From positions 37,322,153 through 37,386,152 of the forward strand of contig JANAVB010015600.1 in the NCBI GenBank assembly GCA_029216955.1: DNA of 64,000 nt, given 5' to 3'. The position numbers and the translations under genes are program-made. The notes under the pieces are model-generated. The model did not search any database. It was not told where the DNA came from and worked only from the letters and a program-made list of their open reading frames with translations. Position 1 is the first letter of the stretch. Each line of letters starts with the position of its first letter. Source of the DNA: Iris pallida (lineage: Eukaryota; Streptophyta; Magnoliopsida; Asparagales; Iridaceae). Below are positions 46,844 to 58,656 of this stretch, piece by piece.

Positions 46844-48061
46844 TCAGACATAATACTTCTTCAGGAACTTACCGTTGATGGACAACATTAGCAAGCCTCC
46901 ATTTTGTTTTGCGAGGCGGTAAGCACCATTGGAGAATACAGCCTCGATGAAAAATGGGCCTTCCCACTTTGGCTGGAATTTGTTGGCAGTTATGTGAGTC
47001 ATAACCATCGAACTCCGAACTGCCAGAAGGAGATCGCCCACTTGGAATGTTCTGATTTTAACCTTCTTGTTAAAAGTTCCCGAGATACGTGCTTGGTATA
47101 GCTCGATTCGTTGTTGAGATAACAGGCGCTTCTCATCTAGAGCCTCCAACTCTTGTAACCGACGATGGTGATTATCATCCGTTGTCAATCGATAGGTAAG
47201 GGCAATACAGAGTGAGGGAATTTGAGTCTCCAGTGGAAGAACTGCCTCACTTTCATACACCAGAGAGAATGGTGTCCTCCCAGTAGCCGTCCGGACTGTA
47301 GTACGGTATGTCCATAAGCATTCGTCAAGCTTCTCATTCTAGTCGCGTTTGTTGGAAGACACGAACTTCTTGAGCAGCTTGATTATAATTTTATTAAATG
47401 CTTTTGTCAAACCATTCGCTGCAGGATTATATGGTGTTGAAGCAACATTTGGGATCCGATATTTGTCGCAGAATCGATAGAAGGCGTGGCTTGCGAAATG
47501 CGGACCGTTGTCGTGGATGATCCTTCGGGGCAGTCCAAAGCGATAGATGACGTGATGCTTGAGGAAGCTGATCACGTTTGAAGTCTTCACTCCTGCCAAC
47601 GGAATAGCCTCTGTCCATTTGGAGAAGTAATATGTGATTGCGAGTATGAAGCGATGTCCTCGGGACGAAGGCGGAGTGATTGGACTAATGATGTCCATTC
47701 TCCATGCTTCGAATGGCCAGGATGCCAACGTCGGATGTAAAAACTTGGATGGCTGGTAGATGAAATATGCGTGGACTTGACAGGCTTTGCACTTTCTTGA
47801 ATAGTCTATCGCATCCGCCACCATCGTAGGCCAGTAATAGCCCATTCGACGAAGGCGGTCTTACAATTTTAGGCCAGGCTGATGGGCCCCGCAGACGCCG
47901 TCGTGAGCTTCACGTATAGCTTCTTTGGCTTCTATACTTGACAGACACTGAAGCAGTAATCCATCGTATGATCGTCGATACATCATTTTCGTCTCTATAT
48001 CATAGAAGAATCTGAGGGAACGTCTTCTGATAGAAGTGGCTTCCTTTGGATTTTCGGGCAA
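46844..48061 (-). pseudogene. integrase of Tat element 1
   Basis: Read right to left: an HHCC zinc-binding region (REAHDGVCGAHQ ... KCKACQVHA), interrupted by an in-frame TAA (47861-47863) directly before DRLRRMGYYWPTM, then the rve catalytic core with WRMDIISPI (first Asp) and IIHDNGPHFASHAF (second Asp). The third acidic residue is lost: ANGLTKAFNK has Lys where element 2 has ANGLAEEFNK. After a stop near 47340 (SNKRD, tag) the C-terminal part continues (MYESEAVLPLETQ ... KIRTFQVGDLLLAV ... FLKKYYV) and ends at 46844. Normal function: inserts cDNA into the genome. Not functional here. Confidence 0.85.
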
Positions 48062-48097
48062 GATGCTATAGACTACGAAGTCAATGAATGGCTGTCT

Positions 48098-48616
48098 CTA
48101 ATATGGTGCTTCATCGACTGTCAGAGCGGAGTAACTCTCAACACATTGAACATTGTTCTTGGGACAGACCAATTCACGGCCTATTACTTCAACCAAGTGG
48201 TAAGCATGACTCGAAACCGCTAAGGAAGCGACAAGGCCTGCTAGGGCATCGACTTCAATGTTTTGGAGCCTGAAAACGTGTTCTATGAAGAACCCTTCCA
48301 GGGAAGAGATAATGTCAATCATTATTTGGTGATAGGGGATCATGTCTTCATGACGAACTTTATATGAACCCAGAATATGATAGACGATTAACTGTGAATC
48401 GCCGTATGCTTCAAGATACTCTACCCCCAGCTCTTTTTCAAGTCGGAGGCCAATGAACAAAGCGTTGTACTCGACCACGTTGTTTGAACAGGGCTCCGTG
48501 AGGGAGTAAGCCCGATTGAACACTAGTCCGAAGGGAGAAATTAGCACCACTCTGACTCCAGCGACGATGTTACCTTTGGGACCAGTTCTGGAAGTGCCGT
48601 CGAAGAACATTCGCTA
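48098..48616 (-). pseudogene. archaeal-type RNase H (aRNH) of Tat element 1
   Basis: RMFFDGTSRTGPKGNIVAG, then VVEYNALFIGLRLEKELGVE, YGDSQLIVYHI and EVDALAGLVAS supply the D-E-D-D catalytic set of an RNase H. It lies between the RT-linked RNase H and integrase, the extra aRNH domain described for Tat elements. A stop at its start (48614-48616) separates it from the first RNase H. Downstream, the linker to integrase is also broken. Confidence 0.8.
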
Positions 48617-50478
48617 TACGGCATCATGAGAGGCCACATTTGAATTGGTGACCTCATCTGGAATCTCTTCGTCTATTCTGTTTGACTCCAAACCTGGATG
48701 AGCTGCTAAAAAGTCTGCCAGAGCTTGACCTTTAACAGCCTTCTGCGGGATGAAGATCATGTGGTAGGGAGACAATAATATCGCCCAGGTAGCGAGGCGA
48801 GAGCTGAATGCACCTGGCTTGGTCATGAGGATCCTGAGGGGGTTAACTCTTGATATGACATGGATGGTTTGTCCCGTAACGTAATGTCGCGTCTTCTGAA
48901 TGGCGAATACCAGGGCAAGGCACTCCTTCTCTACGGCAGTGTATCGATGCTCAGGCCCCATCATCATTCAGCTGTGGTAATATATAGCTTTCTCTTGGCC
49001 TACATTATTATTTTGTACTAGTAGAGCATCGAGAGAATGCTCCATAGCTCGCTCATAGAGCAAAAATGGCTTTCCAGCAACTGGGCCACCAGGACTGGAG
49101 GGTTCGACAGGTATTCTTTGATGTTGTCGAAGGCGCGCTGGCACTCTTCATCCCATACGAAGGAGACGCCTTTCTTCATGAGGTGCGTGAAGGGTTGACA
49201 TCGTCCGGAGAGGTTAGAGATAAACCTCCTGATGTAAGCTAGCCTCCCTTGAAGGCCTCGGAGTTTACGAAGATTTCTTGGAGGACCCATCTCCATAATT
49301 GTCTTTGTCTTCTCAGGGTCGACATGGATACCCTGGAAGGTAATGATGAAACCCAAGAACTTTTTGCTGGATATGCCTAAGAAGGACTTCGTGGGATTCA
49401 TTTTCAAATTGTGCGCCCGTATCTGGTCGAATACTGTCTTCAGATCATGCAGATGATCTTCTTTAGAGCGTCTCTTGACGGCAATGTCGTCGACATAACA
49501 CTCCACTGTCTTGCATAAATGATCTCTGAAGATGATGCTCATGGCCCGTTGATAGGTGGTGCCAAAATTCTTTAAACCAAATGGCATAACTGTGTAGCAG
49601 TATGTGCCAATCGGTGTTCAGAATGATGTATGCTTTTCGTCGTCAGGGAATATCTTGATTTGATTGTACCCTGAGAAACTATCCATGAATGACATGCGCT
49701 CGAAGCCGCAGGTGTTGTCAATCATTATATCCGTAATAGGGTGGGGAAACTCATCCTTAGGACATGCCTCGTTCAGATTCCGGAAGTCAATGCAGATTCG
49801 GATCTTCTTATTCTTCTTGAGGACTGGTACTATGTTGGCTACCCAGTCTGGATGTTATTCCTCGCGGATGAATCCACTGGCTATTAGTTTGTTAACCTCG
49901 GCCTCGATGGAGTTCATGATGTCTGGGCAAAACCGTATTTGCTGCTGCTTGACCGGCTTTGCGTCCGGACGAATGTTGAGTTTGTGAAGTACAACCTCGG
50001 GGTTTAGCCCTAGCATGTCTTCATAGCTCTAGACGAATACGTCGATATATTCTCTGACGAGTTGTAGTAGTGATTCTCGCTCTTTGTCTGTCTAACTTTT
50101 GCTAACGAAGATTGGTTTTGGAGAGGACTCATTGCCGAGGTCAACTTGCACGACCTCATCTTCAGTGGGAGGCTCTCTTTGTTCGAACCGCTTCTCCCTT
50201 TGCACGTCTAGCTGTTGGGCCCAGGGCTCTAACTCAAGAATTTTAGGAATGTATTCATCTTCTTTATAGGCATCGGCGAATGCCATATTGACAGACAAGA
50301 CTTGCCTGAATACGTCTCCGATGCTGACATCCGAATCAGAAGTTGGTGATCCGGTTGAGTGTGAATGCCAGTCGCATTCCTCATCTGAGCTTTCAGAGGT
50401 AGTTGCAGGTGTAACATAACCTAGCCCACATCTGATCATGTTGTAGTAATCCCGTAGTTTTCCAGCCGGGACCGACAA
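48617..50478 (-). pseudogene. reverse transcriptase and RNase H of Tat element 1
   Basis: From 50478: a spacer (VPAGKLRDYYNMIRCGLGYV ... PIFVSKS), a TAG, then RT with KKIRICIDFRNLNEACPKDE, SFMDSFSGYNQI and the active site ECYVDDIAVK (YVDD). The connection domain and first RNase H follow (GPEHRYTAVEKECLALVFAI, HMIFIPQKAVKGQALADFLA). Stops occur near 50093, 50031, 49853, 49612 and 49017, so no complete protein can be made. It makes element cDNA and degrades the RNA template in an intact relative. Confidence 0.85.
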
Positions 50479-51420
50479 CTGTAAGGGTAGCTACCGTCCA
50501 GTGCCATAGTTCAAGCCTGGCGTAGTTTCCAGATCATACCCCTATTTTTGCATGAGGTATTTGGATCGAAAACTATATAGATAAAGGGGCAGTCTCCCGG
50601 TGTCGGATTCGAGATCAACTTCTTTTAACATGAAGGGCTGTGGATTATTCTTCCGGCCGAAGATGATTGGATGATTCTCTCCCTCAATTATGCGGTAAGC
50701 ATCTTCTACTGGAGTAAGTTGATTTGCGATGTAGACATTTGTCATCTGTGTGTGTAGGTGGGTGCCTATATCGTGTTCCATGGCATACATTGTACCAAGC
50801 TTATCAAGCTCGAGGTAGTTCAAAGATAGCCCTTTATTGATGAAGTAAGGTATCTTTTCCAGTGGAATTACATCATCTGCGGATGGAACATCAGTGTGAG
50901 TAGCCAGATACTTGGCTAGCTCTGACTCTTCTTCGGCTACCCCCTATGTCAATGAAGACTGGGAGGATGACTTTGGCAGCTTAATCATTAGGGGCTCCAC
51001 TGGTGGAACAGAACGTGGAGTCGTTGGCGTACTAGCGACCCCCAGTTTGGTGCTCGGTGCTGGACGGGGAGTGGTTGGCTGGCTAGAAGTCCCCGACTTA
51101 GCGTTCGACTGCCGATTTATTCTGGAAAGACGAATCGTCATCAGCTTGACAAAGGGATTGAGCTCCTCTGTCTGTTGCTAGCTGGCTCTAGGCAGCCTGA
51201 TTGTCAGTGGCTCTGTTATGGGCCTTGGCGCTTGGCCAGACCATGGCAGTCGGATTATCATCTGCTCTTCATGCGCAGAGAGGCTGATTGTATCCTTACA
51301 CAGAGTGGCTGTAAGGGGTGCAGTTCTACCAGGTTTGTGGGCTTGGAGGTGGATCGTCAGAGGTTCTTTCGATCCAGTTGCCGTTTTAGTTTGAGCTTGA
51401 GTATCTCCTTCGAGAAGGTG
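50479..51420 (-). other. protease-RT spacer of Tat element 1
   Basis: Contains an open part (50823-50542, MNYLELDKLGTMYAMEHDIG) that belongs to the polyprotein linker. Element 2 lacks this about 0.9-1 kb altogether. Confidence 0.55.
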
Positions 51421-52187
51421 TCATTTCGACTTCTCGTATAAGCATGAGTCTGAGTAGTAGGATTCGACCCCTTTAAAGGGATAGATGTCGGTAAATTCTG
51501 TCCTCACAAAGCCGTACTTGTCGACGTACTTGAAACACTGGTGAAGTGTGGAAGGCACGATCATGTAATCGTGTATCCAAGGACGCCCCAGGAGAATATT
51601 GTAGGAAGTGTCCGCATCTATGACATAACAGGTCACTTCTGACTGAAGGTCGCCGATTTGGCACTTCAGGCGAATCTTTCCGATCGGATAGCTTATACCT
51701 GAATTGAAACTGCTGATACTGTGCTTGTTGGCGTCAGGCGATGGATTGGGATGCACAGGTGGTGTAGCAGGCTCTTCGGAATGATGCTTATGGAAGAACC
51801 ATGATCAATATGCATCCGATCCACCTTGATGTTGCCAACGTATCCAGTATAATACATAAGGCGATCGTGCAGGTTGGTCTTGATAAGTATATCCTGCAAA
51901 GTGAAGACCATGTTGGGCATTGCACCTGTGCAAGCGCTGTCTTGAAGATCTGCAGGTGAGCTCTCCCCAGCGAGATTGGACTGAGCCAGATATGCGTCGA
52001 CATTCTGGAGTACCTCGCTTAATGCGACGCGAACATCTTTGGAGAGTCTCAGGAGCTCGTATAGTGAAAATTTGGCCTGTGTGTTGGCCAATTGTGCCAA
52101 GATGTCAAAGTTTTAGGGCCTCTCCAGCCCATGAGGTGCCTCTTTTCGGAGTGGTTTGTCAAAGCGAGTCTCCTTCGGCCTAGGCTT
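51421..52187 (-). pseudogene. aspartic protease of Tat element 1, cut by element 2
   Basis: Begins at the insertion point with KETRFDKPLRKEAPHGLERP, then NFDILAQLANTQAKFSLYEL. Catalytic motif DRMHIDHGSSISIIPKSLL (Asp in IDHGSS), then YPIGKIRLKCQIGDLQSEVT and YNILLGRPWIHDYMIVPS. One frameshift near 51700 splits it. Upstream gag sequence is displaced by element 2. Confidence 0.85.
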
Positions 52188-53432
52188 TGTAGAAGCATGG
52201 AAAAAAATAAAGAAAGGCCTATGCGGCTCCGACAGAAAGGTCCCCATGCGGCTCAGGATCCCCATGCGGCTCAGGAGTCCATGCGGCTCAAGGGTCCATG
52301 CGGCTCGGATAGTTCAATGTGGTCCAGAAAGAAGCCATGTGTCCTTTAACAGTTCTTCTCTCGACATTCGGCTGCATTTAATACCATGACGGCTGCTCTG
52401 ACAATGACAGCTATGACAGCTCTGACACAAAGACGTAATAATGACTGACATGATTGCATGTCTCTAGAAAAGAGGAGAAAAGCTTCTTACAGCTGGCAAA
52501 ATCCAACAAGTCCCGAGGCCACTCCATGTGGCGGCCCATCTTCATGCGGCTGCCTATACCCATGCGGTTGCCCATCCTCATGCGGCTGCCCATCCACATG
52601 TGGCTGTCCATCCCTATACGACTGCCCATCCCCATGCGGCTGCCTATCCCCATGCGGCTGCCTATCCTCATGCGGCTGCATGCTTCGTACGGCTGAAAGG
52701 ACCACCCATATACGGCTCTGCCAGGATGGTCCAGTTGAGACACGTGGCGCTCTTTGCGACAATTGAGACACGTGGCAGTCTTATCTTCCCTGATCAGATT
52801 TATTACGATCGTCATAATTGCCCAGATCAAATCAAATCAAGTAAATTGGACACGTGGCAGGCTATCACAAATCATAAATATTCATGGCAATCAACATTTA
52901 TTGCCTACAGAGATTTGATGCAATCCGCATTAATTACCTAGATTTGCTACAATCAGAATTAATGGCCCAGATTCATTGATCCTTAACCGCCGACTTATCA
53001 AGGAGGCAATCATTGCAAACCCTAATGATCGTATCCTACTCCTATAAATAGCAAGGTGCCATTCCCTTACAAACCCTGGAGAACTGAAGACTGGAGAATT
53101 CAGAAGACAAAAAAAAGAGCGGACAAAAAGAGAGAGAGAGCACTGCAGAGACATCCAGAGACCTAACAACCGAAGGCGCAAGGGAGTCTCCCCACACGTC
53201 CAAGAGCATTTTTCACCAGAGCCAAGGCTGCGTCCGATCGTCCAAGGAGTAAGGCAGAGGTGCCGTCGCTTTCCCGAGCCTCTATCGTCACCCCCCAGAA
53301 TCTAAAATAAACAATTGTACTTAGATTGTTGTACCTAGGTTTTCGTCCCTAGGCTTTCTTTGTACGAGCGAGTTTGTATTGTGAAGTAAAAGTCCAGTCC
53401 TCCGATATAATTATTCTGTTCTTTTATAATCA
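52188..53432 (+). repeat. 5' LTR of Tat element 2
   Basis: Starts TGTAGAAGCATGG, ends near TTTATAATCA (or 10 bases later at AAACA). U3 holds many ATGCGGCTC words (52220-52310, 52545-52680) and three CACGTGGC boxes. TATA box at 53043-53050. The 3' LTR copy starts at 63425. TGGCAAAC right after the end may be the primer-binding site; I could not match it to a tRNA. Confidence 0.85.
52741..53050 (+). promoter_or_regulatory. Tat LTR promoter: three ABRE/G-box words and TATA
   Basis: CACGTGGC at 52741-52748, 52769-52776 and 52851-52858. TATAAATA at 53043-53050 within CCTATAAATAGCA. The 3' LTR has the first CACGTGGC at 63987-63994. Such boxes are bound by bZIP factors in ABA-responsive host promoters; activity here is inferred. 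Confidence 0.65.
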
Positions 53433-55886
53433 ATGGCAAACACGAAGGCAACTCTGCTCGGGACAAACTTCTCCACGGCTGAGATGTTGGTGACGCAATC
53501 GGATGCAGCCAAACTTGGCTCCACACAACAGAAGATGGTCGTCCGCTTCGACCAACAGGCGTTTGAAGAAATGCTCTCCGACGGGAGCGCTGGCCCGGTC
53601 CAGAAGCGAACCCGTACAAAGAAAGCTCACAAGGAGTGGAGACCAAAATCATTTGCTCCTCCCCAAGCTCTGGATGGAGTACTCTCTGCTGTCCAAGACG
53701 GCGAAGGTAACTCTCATGCGGCCCCACTTCAAGCCATAGAGGACTCTGCTGTCCCCAAGTCCTGCAGAGGAAAGCACTACGATGCTGGACTTGCAGGGGC
53801 AAAGAGTGATTCTATGTGCTCCAGGAAGAAGCCGAACAAAGACACTAGCCGCAGGCTGAACACTCATGCGGCCAAGATTGCCAGCCGCATGTATGATGTC
53901 CATGCGGTCGAAACTGCCAGTCGAATGCAGAATACCCATGCGGCTAAGATTTCCAGCCGCATGGAGAAGACTTATGCGGCCGAGACTTCCAACCGCATGA
54001 AGAAAGCCCATGTAGCTATGATTGCCAGCCGCATGAGGACTATTGATTCCAGCCGCATACCGTCTGCTCCACACAGCTCAAGCTCAGTCTTCGATCACCT
54101 CTCCTATGGTCCTGATCTCTCACGCTCCCGAAAAAATATGTCTGACTCTCTGCAGTACTACTTAGACTCTTCCTACTATGTGCCCTCACACACTAGAGTG
54201 AAGAAGTCTAGGGCAGCGCAAGCTTGGCGAGCTCAGTCCGCTGTCCCAACCTCTGACCATTCGAGCGCTCCACATACTATTATGCGGGCCTCTGATGGGA
54301 AGTTGTACATAACCGCTCGAGTCCAGCCCCTGGCGGCAAACGGACAGTGTGGTTCCCAAAAGTCTCCCAAAACCCAGGGAGCAAACATGGTCGTTCCAGA
54401 CCCATCTGACTTGCGTGAGGTTATCCTCCACAAGCACAAGAAAAGGGAAGAGGCCTCAGTGTACAAAGAATCCTCCCACGGACGTCACTGCACCCAATTT
54501 ATTGTCAACTGCTGTTGCAACAACGTGACGGTACGAGAAGACCGGCAGTCCGTCTTCCAAAGATTACAACAGCCGAGCTCAGAGGATGAGGCGCCTCCCG
54601 TTGTCTCCTGCAACTCTACTCAGAAAATCCCCGTCGATGGGAGAGGGAAGAAGATAAACGTTTCTAGCCCAAATATTCTAACTACTATGACTAAGAAACT
54701 GTCGTCTAAACGGTTGTCCACCACCGGAGTTTTCCAAGGTACCCGTTCAAAGACGAAATCTGCTGTAGTGGGAAATTCATCATCCACATCACTGGGGGTT
54801 GCTGAAACTGGGGGTAGCACTCCTCCGAACATCCACGACAATCCGATGTTCCAAGGAGACGAGCCCGGGGAAACAACCCTTCCATCAAATATAGTAGGTG
54901 CCGACGTTTCCGAGGACGTCCATGACTCTCAAGATGAAGCAAGCTCTGAAGCTAGGGGTACTATCCCTTCTGAATCCGAACCAGAGGAGAACATTCCCAC
55001 ATATCCCGATGACTTCTCGGTACAGGGGTATGAGTCGGAGGGTACGTCATCCACCGTCCCTTCCACTTCTACTCATGTGAGGACGGCATTCATAACGAAC
55101 GACGAACAAGATGATCCCAGTGATCGCCAACGCATCGACACTCTGGAGGCCATACTGCGCACTTTGGTCAAATCGGTGGACGAGATCAATGCAGCCCTCC
55201 CTACTCTGCAAGGAGGGACGCCTGGCCAAACAAACTTGGGTCCCGCGGTCAATGCGGACTCGAACTCAGCGACACCAAACCTGGGCAATAATCCTCATGA
55301 AATGTCAGCTCCTACCGCTGCAGATGAGGCCAGGAAGGCAAGAAGAGAGGTCCAGGAGCTCCGGGCCATGTTCCATGCCCGAGAAAACTGCCAAGACCTC
55401 AGGATACGACAACCGTATCCCGCTGCATGGAGAGATGTTCCCTTCCCACCAAAGTAAAAACTATTCCACATCAATCCATATGATAGGAAGACATCTGCAA
55501 GCAGGTACATCACTTACTTCGAGGTCACCACTGACCATCTGCCCCATGACGATGCCATCCTTACACGATTATTCATCGGGGCATTGGAAGGGGTCGCCTT
55601 CGACTGGTACCGCAACCTGCCAGACAACTGCATCCACTCCTTCACCAGCTTCAAGCGCATGTTCTTGGAGAGATTCTACGAGGTAGAACAGGACGTCACA
55701 ATGTCCACCCTCATGGACGTCGTTCAGGGGAAGAAGGAGCTGACAAGGAACTATATTGAGCGGTTTTGCCAAACCGTAATGAAGTTACCATCGGGTAATT
55801 CGGATTCCTCCTTGATTGAAATTTGCCAAAAGAGACTGCTTCCAACAATCAGCCTCTGGATGGGTAAAAGTCAATTCAAGGACTGA
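53433..55886 (+). pseudogene. gag of Tat element 2
   Basis: A 674-codon frame opens at 53433 directly at the LTR edge; the true start may be a later ATG. Residues about 140-210 form an in-frame repeat of SRM and HA(A/V) blocks (SRMEKTYAAETSNRMKKAHV), the coding form of the GCCGCATG word. A Ser/Thr/Asp-rich middle follows. After a TAA at 55455 the retrotransposon gag domain continues (YFEVTTDHLPHDDAILTRLF, GVAFDWYRNLP, FTSFKRMFLERFYEV) to a TGA at 55884 that replaces a Trp codon (FKD*KTF). Gag forms the particle that packages element RNA. Confidence 0.8.
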
Positions 55887-57362
55887 AAGACGTTCATCAT
55901 CAGTGCCACTAGCACCAAAGACAGGTTGAAAAAAGCTCGCCAACTGGGATTGCACATCTCGAAAGGAGAGGACAAGGGCAAGCGCCCTAATACCAACAAC
56001 AACAATGGTGGTAACTCCTCCAACAATTGGGACAACAAGGGCAAGCAGGCTATGGTGGCCGACACAGCCCAGAAACCTGAGTCAAAACCGGCAGACAAGC
56101 AATGGCCGCAAATGACCTACTCCTTCGAAGACGGCCATGTCAAGCCCATCTTGGACATGCTCATACAAGGAGATAGAATTCAGCTCCCTCCACCAAGACG
56201 GGAACCTCGGCCGGTAGAAATAGAAAGCCTAAAGTACTGCTATTACCACCGCTACGTCCACCATGCTACACACGACTGCTACCAACTGAAGCGATACATC
56301 CAACATCTTATCGATTCAAAGGCTCTGGCCAGTAATTTCGAGGAGGTAACCGTGGCAGCAAACATGGTGTCCGTCCAGTTTGGCAGCTTCCCTCCGACAG
56401 AGACTCAAGACGGTGTGGTACCCATCCCTAGGATGACAATGGAGATTGCTAATCTTTCACCTCCTCGAGATCAGGCTACTTGTCTGGTACCCCTCACCCC
56501 ATCACGAGAGGAGATCATGTGGGTCCACCCGGACTTGGTACCTGAGGTGACTCAGTTCGCGTCTCCCTCCACCAGCAAGAAGAAGAATGGGAAAGTCAAA
56601 TCATGTCGCATGATCTCGACAGAGGTCGAAGAAGCTGCTGCTGTTGTTACCCGCTCTGGTGCTCAATCCCAACCTATGCCAGATAACTCGGCAGAAGATC
56701 ATCAGCCAGCTACTGCTGACGCTCCGGGACCTTCTCAATCTCCGACGACCGACAAGCCTAGGCTGAAGGAGACTCGCTTTGACAAATCCTTCCGAAAAGA
56801 GGCACCTCATGGGCTGGAAAGGCCCTACAACTTTGACATCTTGGCACAATTGGCCAACACACCGGCCAAATTGTCATTATACGAGCTTTTGAGACTCTCC
56901 AAGGATGTTCGTGCGGCTTTGAGCATTGTACTCCAGAATGCCGACGTATATCTGGCTCAGGTCAACCTCACAGGAGAGAGCCCGCCTGCAGATCTCCAAG
57001 ACAACGCTTGCACAGGAGCGATGCCCAACATTGTCTTCACTCCACAGGATATGCCCATCAAAACCAATCTGCATGATCGTCCATTATATTATACTGGATA
57101 CATCGGCAACGCAAGGGTGGATCGGATGCACATTATTCCTGGTTCTTCTATAAGCATCATTTCAAAGGGTCTATTACACCATCTTCGCATCCCTATGTAT
57201 CGCTTGACGCCAACAAGTACCGCCATCAGCGGTTTCAATTCGGGCAGGAGCTACCCGATTGGGATGATTCGCTTGAAGTGCCAAATCGGCGATCTTCAGT
57301 CAGAAGTGACCTGTTACGTCATAGATGCAGACACATCCTACAATATCTTTCTGGGGCACCCT
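55887..57362 (+). pseudogene. gag C-terminus and protease of Tat element 2
   Basis: Open from after the 55884 stop: a linker (KGEDKGKRPNTNNNNGG), then CYYHRYVHHATHDCYQLKR, the CxxH...H....C knuckle-like motif that Tat gags carry. The protease region follows: HGLERPYNFDILAQLANTPA, then GNARVDRMHIIPGSSISII. The catalytic Asp of element 1 (IDHGSS) is replaced (IIPGSS), so the enzyme should be dead. At 57362 the frame jumps from YNIFLGHPW straight to the pre-RT spacer, a deletion of about 1 kb relative to element 1. Confidence 0.8.
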
Positions 57363-58656
57363 TGGCCCCGGCTGGTAAACCACAGGACTACTACAACAAG
57401 ACCCGATGCAGACTGGGATATGTTACGCCTGCAACAACCCCTGAAAGCTCAAATGAGGAATGCGACTGGCATTCACACTCAACCGGATCACCAACTTCTG
57501 ATTCAGATATCAGCATCGGGGATATATTCAGGCAAGTCCTGTCTGTCAATATGGCATTCGTCGATGCTTACGAAGAAGGTGAATACTTTCCTGAACTCCT
57601 CGAATTAGAGCCGTGGGCCCAACAGTTGGATGCGCAATGGGAGAAGCGGTTTGAACAAAGAGAGCCTCCTACTGAAGATGAGGTCATGCAACTGGATCTT
57701 GGCAGCGACTCTTCTCCAAATCCAATCTTCGTTAGTAAAGCCTGACAGACGTAGAGCGAGAATCGCTACTGAAACTCGTCAAAGAATACATTGATGTGTT
57801 CGCCTGGAACTATAAAGACATGCCAGGGCTAAACCCCGATGTTGCTCTTCACAAGCTCAACATTCGGCCAGATACAAAGCCAGTCAAACAACAGCAACGA
57901 CGCTTCCGCCCAGGCATCATGGATGCGATCGAAGCCGAAGTCAACAAACGGATAGCCAGCGGCTTCATTCATGAAGAACAACCTCTGGACTGGGTCACCA
58001 ACATAGTACCGGTCCTCAAGAAGAATGGGAAGATTCGAATCTGCATCGATTTCCGCAATCTGAACGAGGCATGTTCCAAAGGTGAGTTCCCCCTCCCTAT
58101 CATAGACATCATGATTGACAACACCTACAGCTTCGAACGTATGTCATTCATGGATGGCTTTTCGGGGTACAACCAAATCAAGATGTCTTCCGACGATGAA
58201 AAGCATACATCATTTCGAACACCGATTGGCACATACTGCTACAAAGTCATACCCTTTGGTTTAAAGAATGATGGCGCCACATATCAAAGAGCTATGAGTA
58301 TCATCTTCAGAGACCACTTGCACGAAACAGTCGAATGCTATGTTGACGACATCGCCGTCAAAAGCCACTGTAAGGAAGATCATCTGCGTGATCTAAGGAC
58401 AGTGTTCGACCTAATACGAGCACACAATCTAAAAATGAACCCCACGAAATCCTTCTTGGGCGTATCCAGCGGAAAGTTCTTGGGTTTCATCATCACCTCC
58501 CAGGGTATCCACATAGATCCTGAGAAGACGAAGGCAATCATGGAGATGAGTCCCCCGAGAAATCTTCGAGAACTCTGTGGCCTTCAAGGGAGGTTAGCTT
58601 ACATCAGGAGGTTCATCTCCAACCTCTCCGGATGATGTCAGCCATTCATCCATCTC
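57363..58656 (+). pseudogene. reverse transcriptase of Tat element 2
   Basis: The spacer in a second frame (PAGKPQDYYNKTRCRLGYVT ... PIFVSKA) meets a frameshift near 57740. RT then reads LTDVERESLLKLVKEYIDVF, KNGKIRICIDFRNLNEACSK, MSFMDGFSGYNQIKM and active site ECYVDDIAVKSH (YVDD present). A TGA at 58633 replaces the Arg codon of SNLSGRCQPF. Otherwise less decayed than in element 1. Confidence 0.88.

Larger units (their letters stand above)
38903..52187 (-). mobile_element. Tat-clade Ty3/gypsy element 1 (3' part, interrupted)
   Basis: Minus-oriented. From right to left it has truncated protease, RT, RNase H, archaeal-type RNase H, integrase, repeat blocks, an antisense PMD gene, a polypurine tract and the 3' LTR. 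The dual RNase H and the long region between integrase and 3' LTR carrying an extra antisense ORF are Tat features. The element is cut at 52187, inside the protease region, by element 2. Gag and the 5' LTR are expected beyond position 64000. Pol contains several stops. The left boundary is 38903, or 38893 if the LTR ends AAACA instead of TTCA. Confidence 0.85.

Noticed and set aside
52411..52941. Frames made of repeated MR(L/I)PI or HAAAHPH blocks
   Set aside because: Translations of the ATGCGGCTGCC repeats in the LTR.
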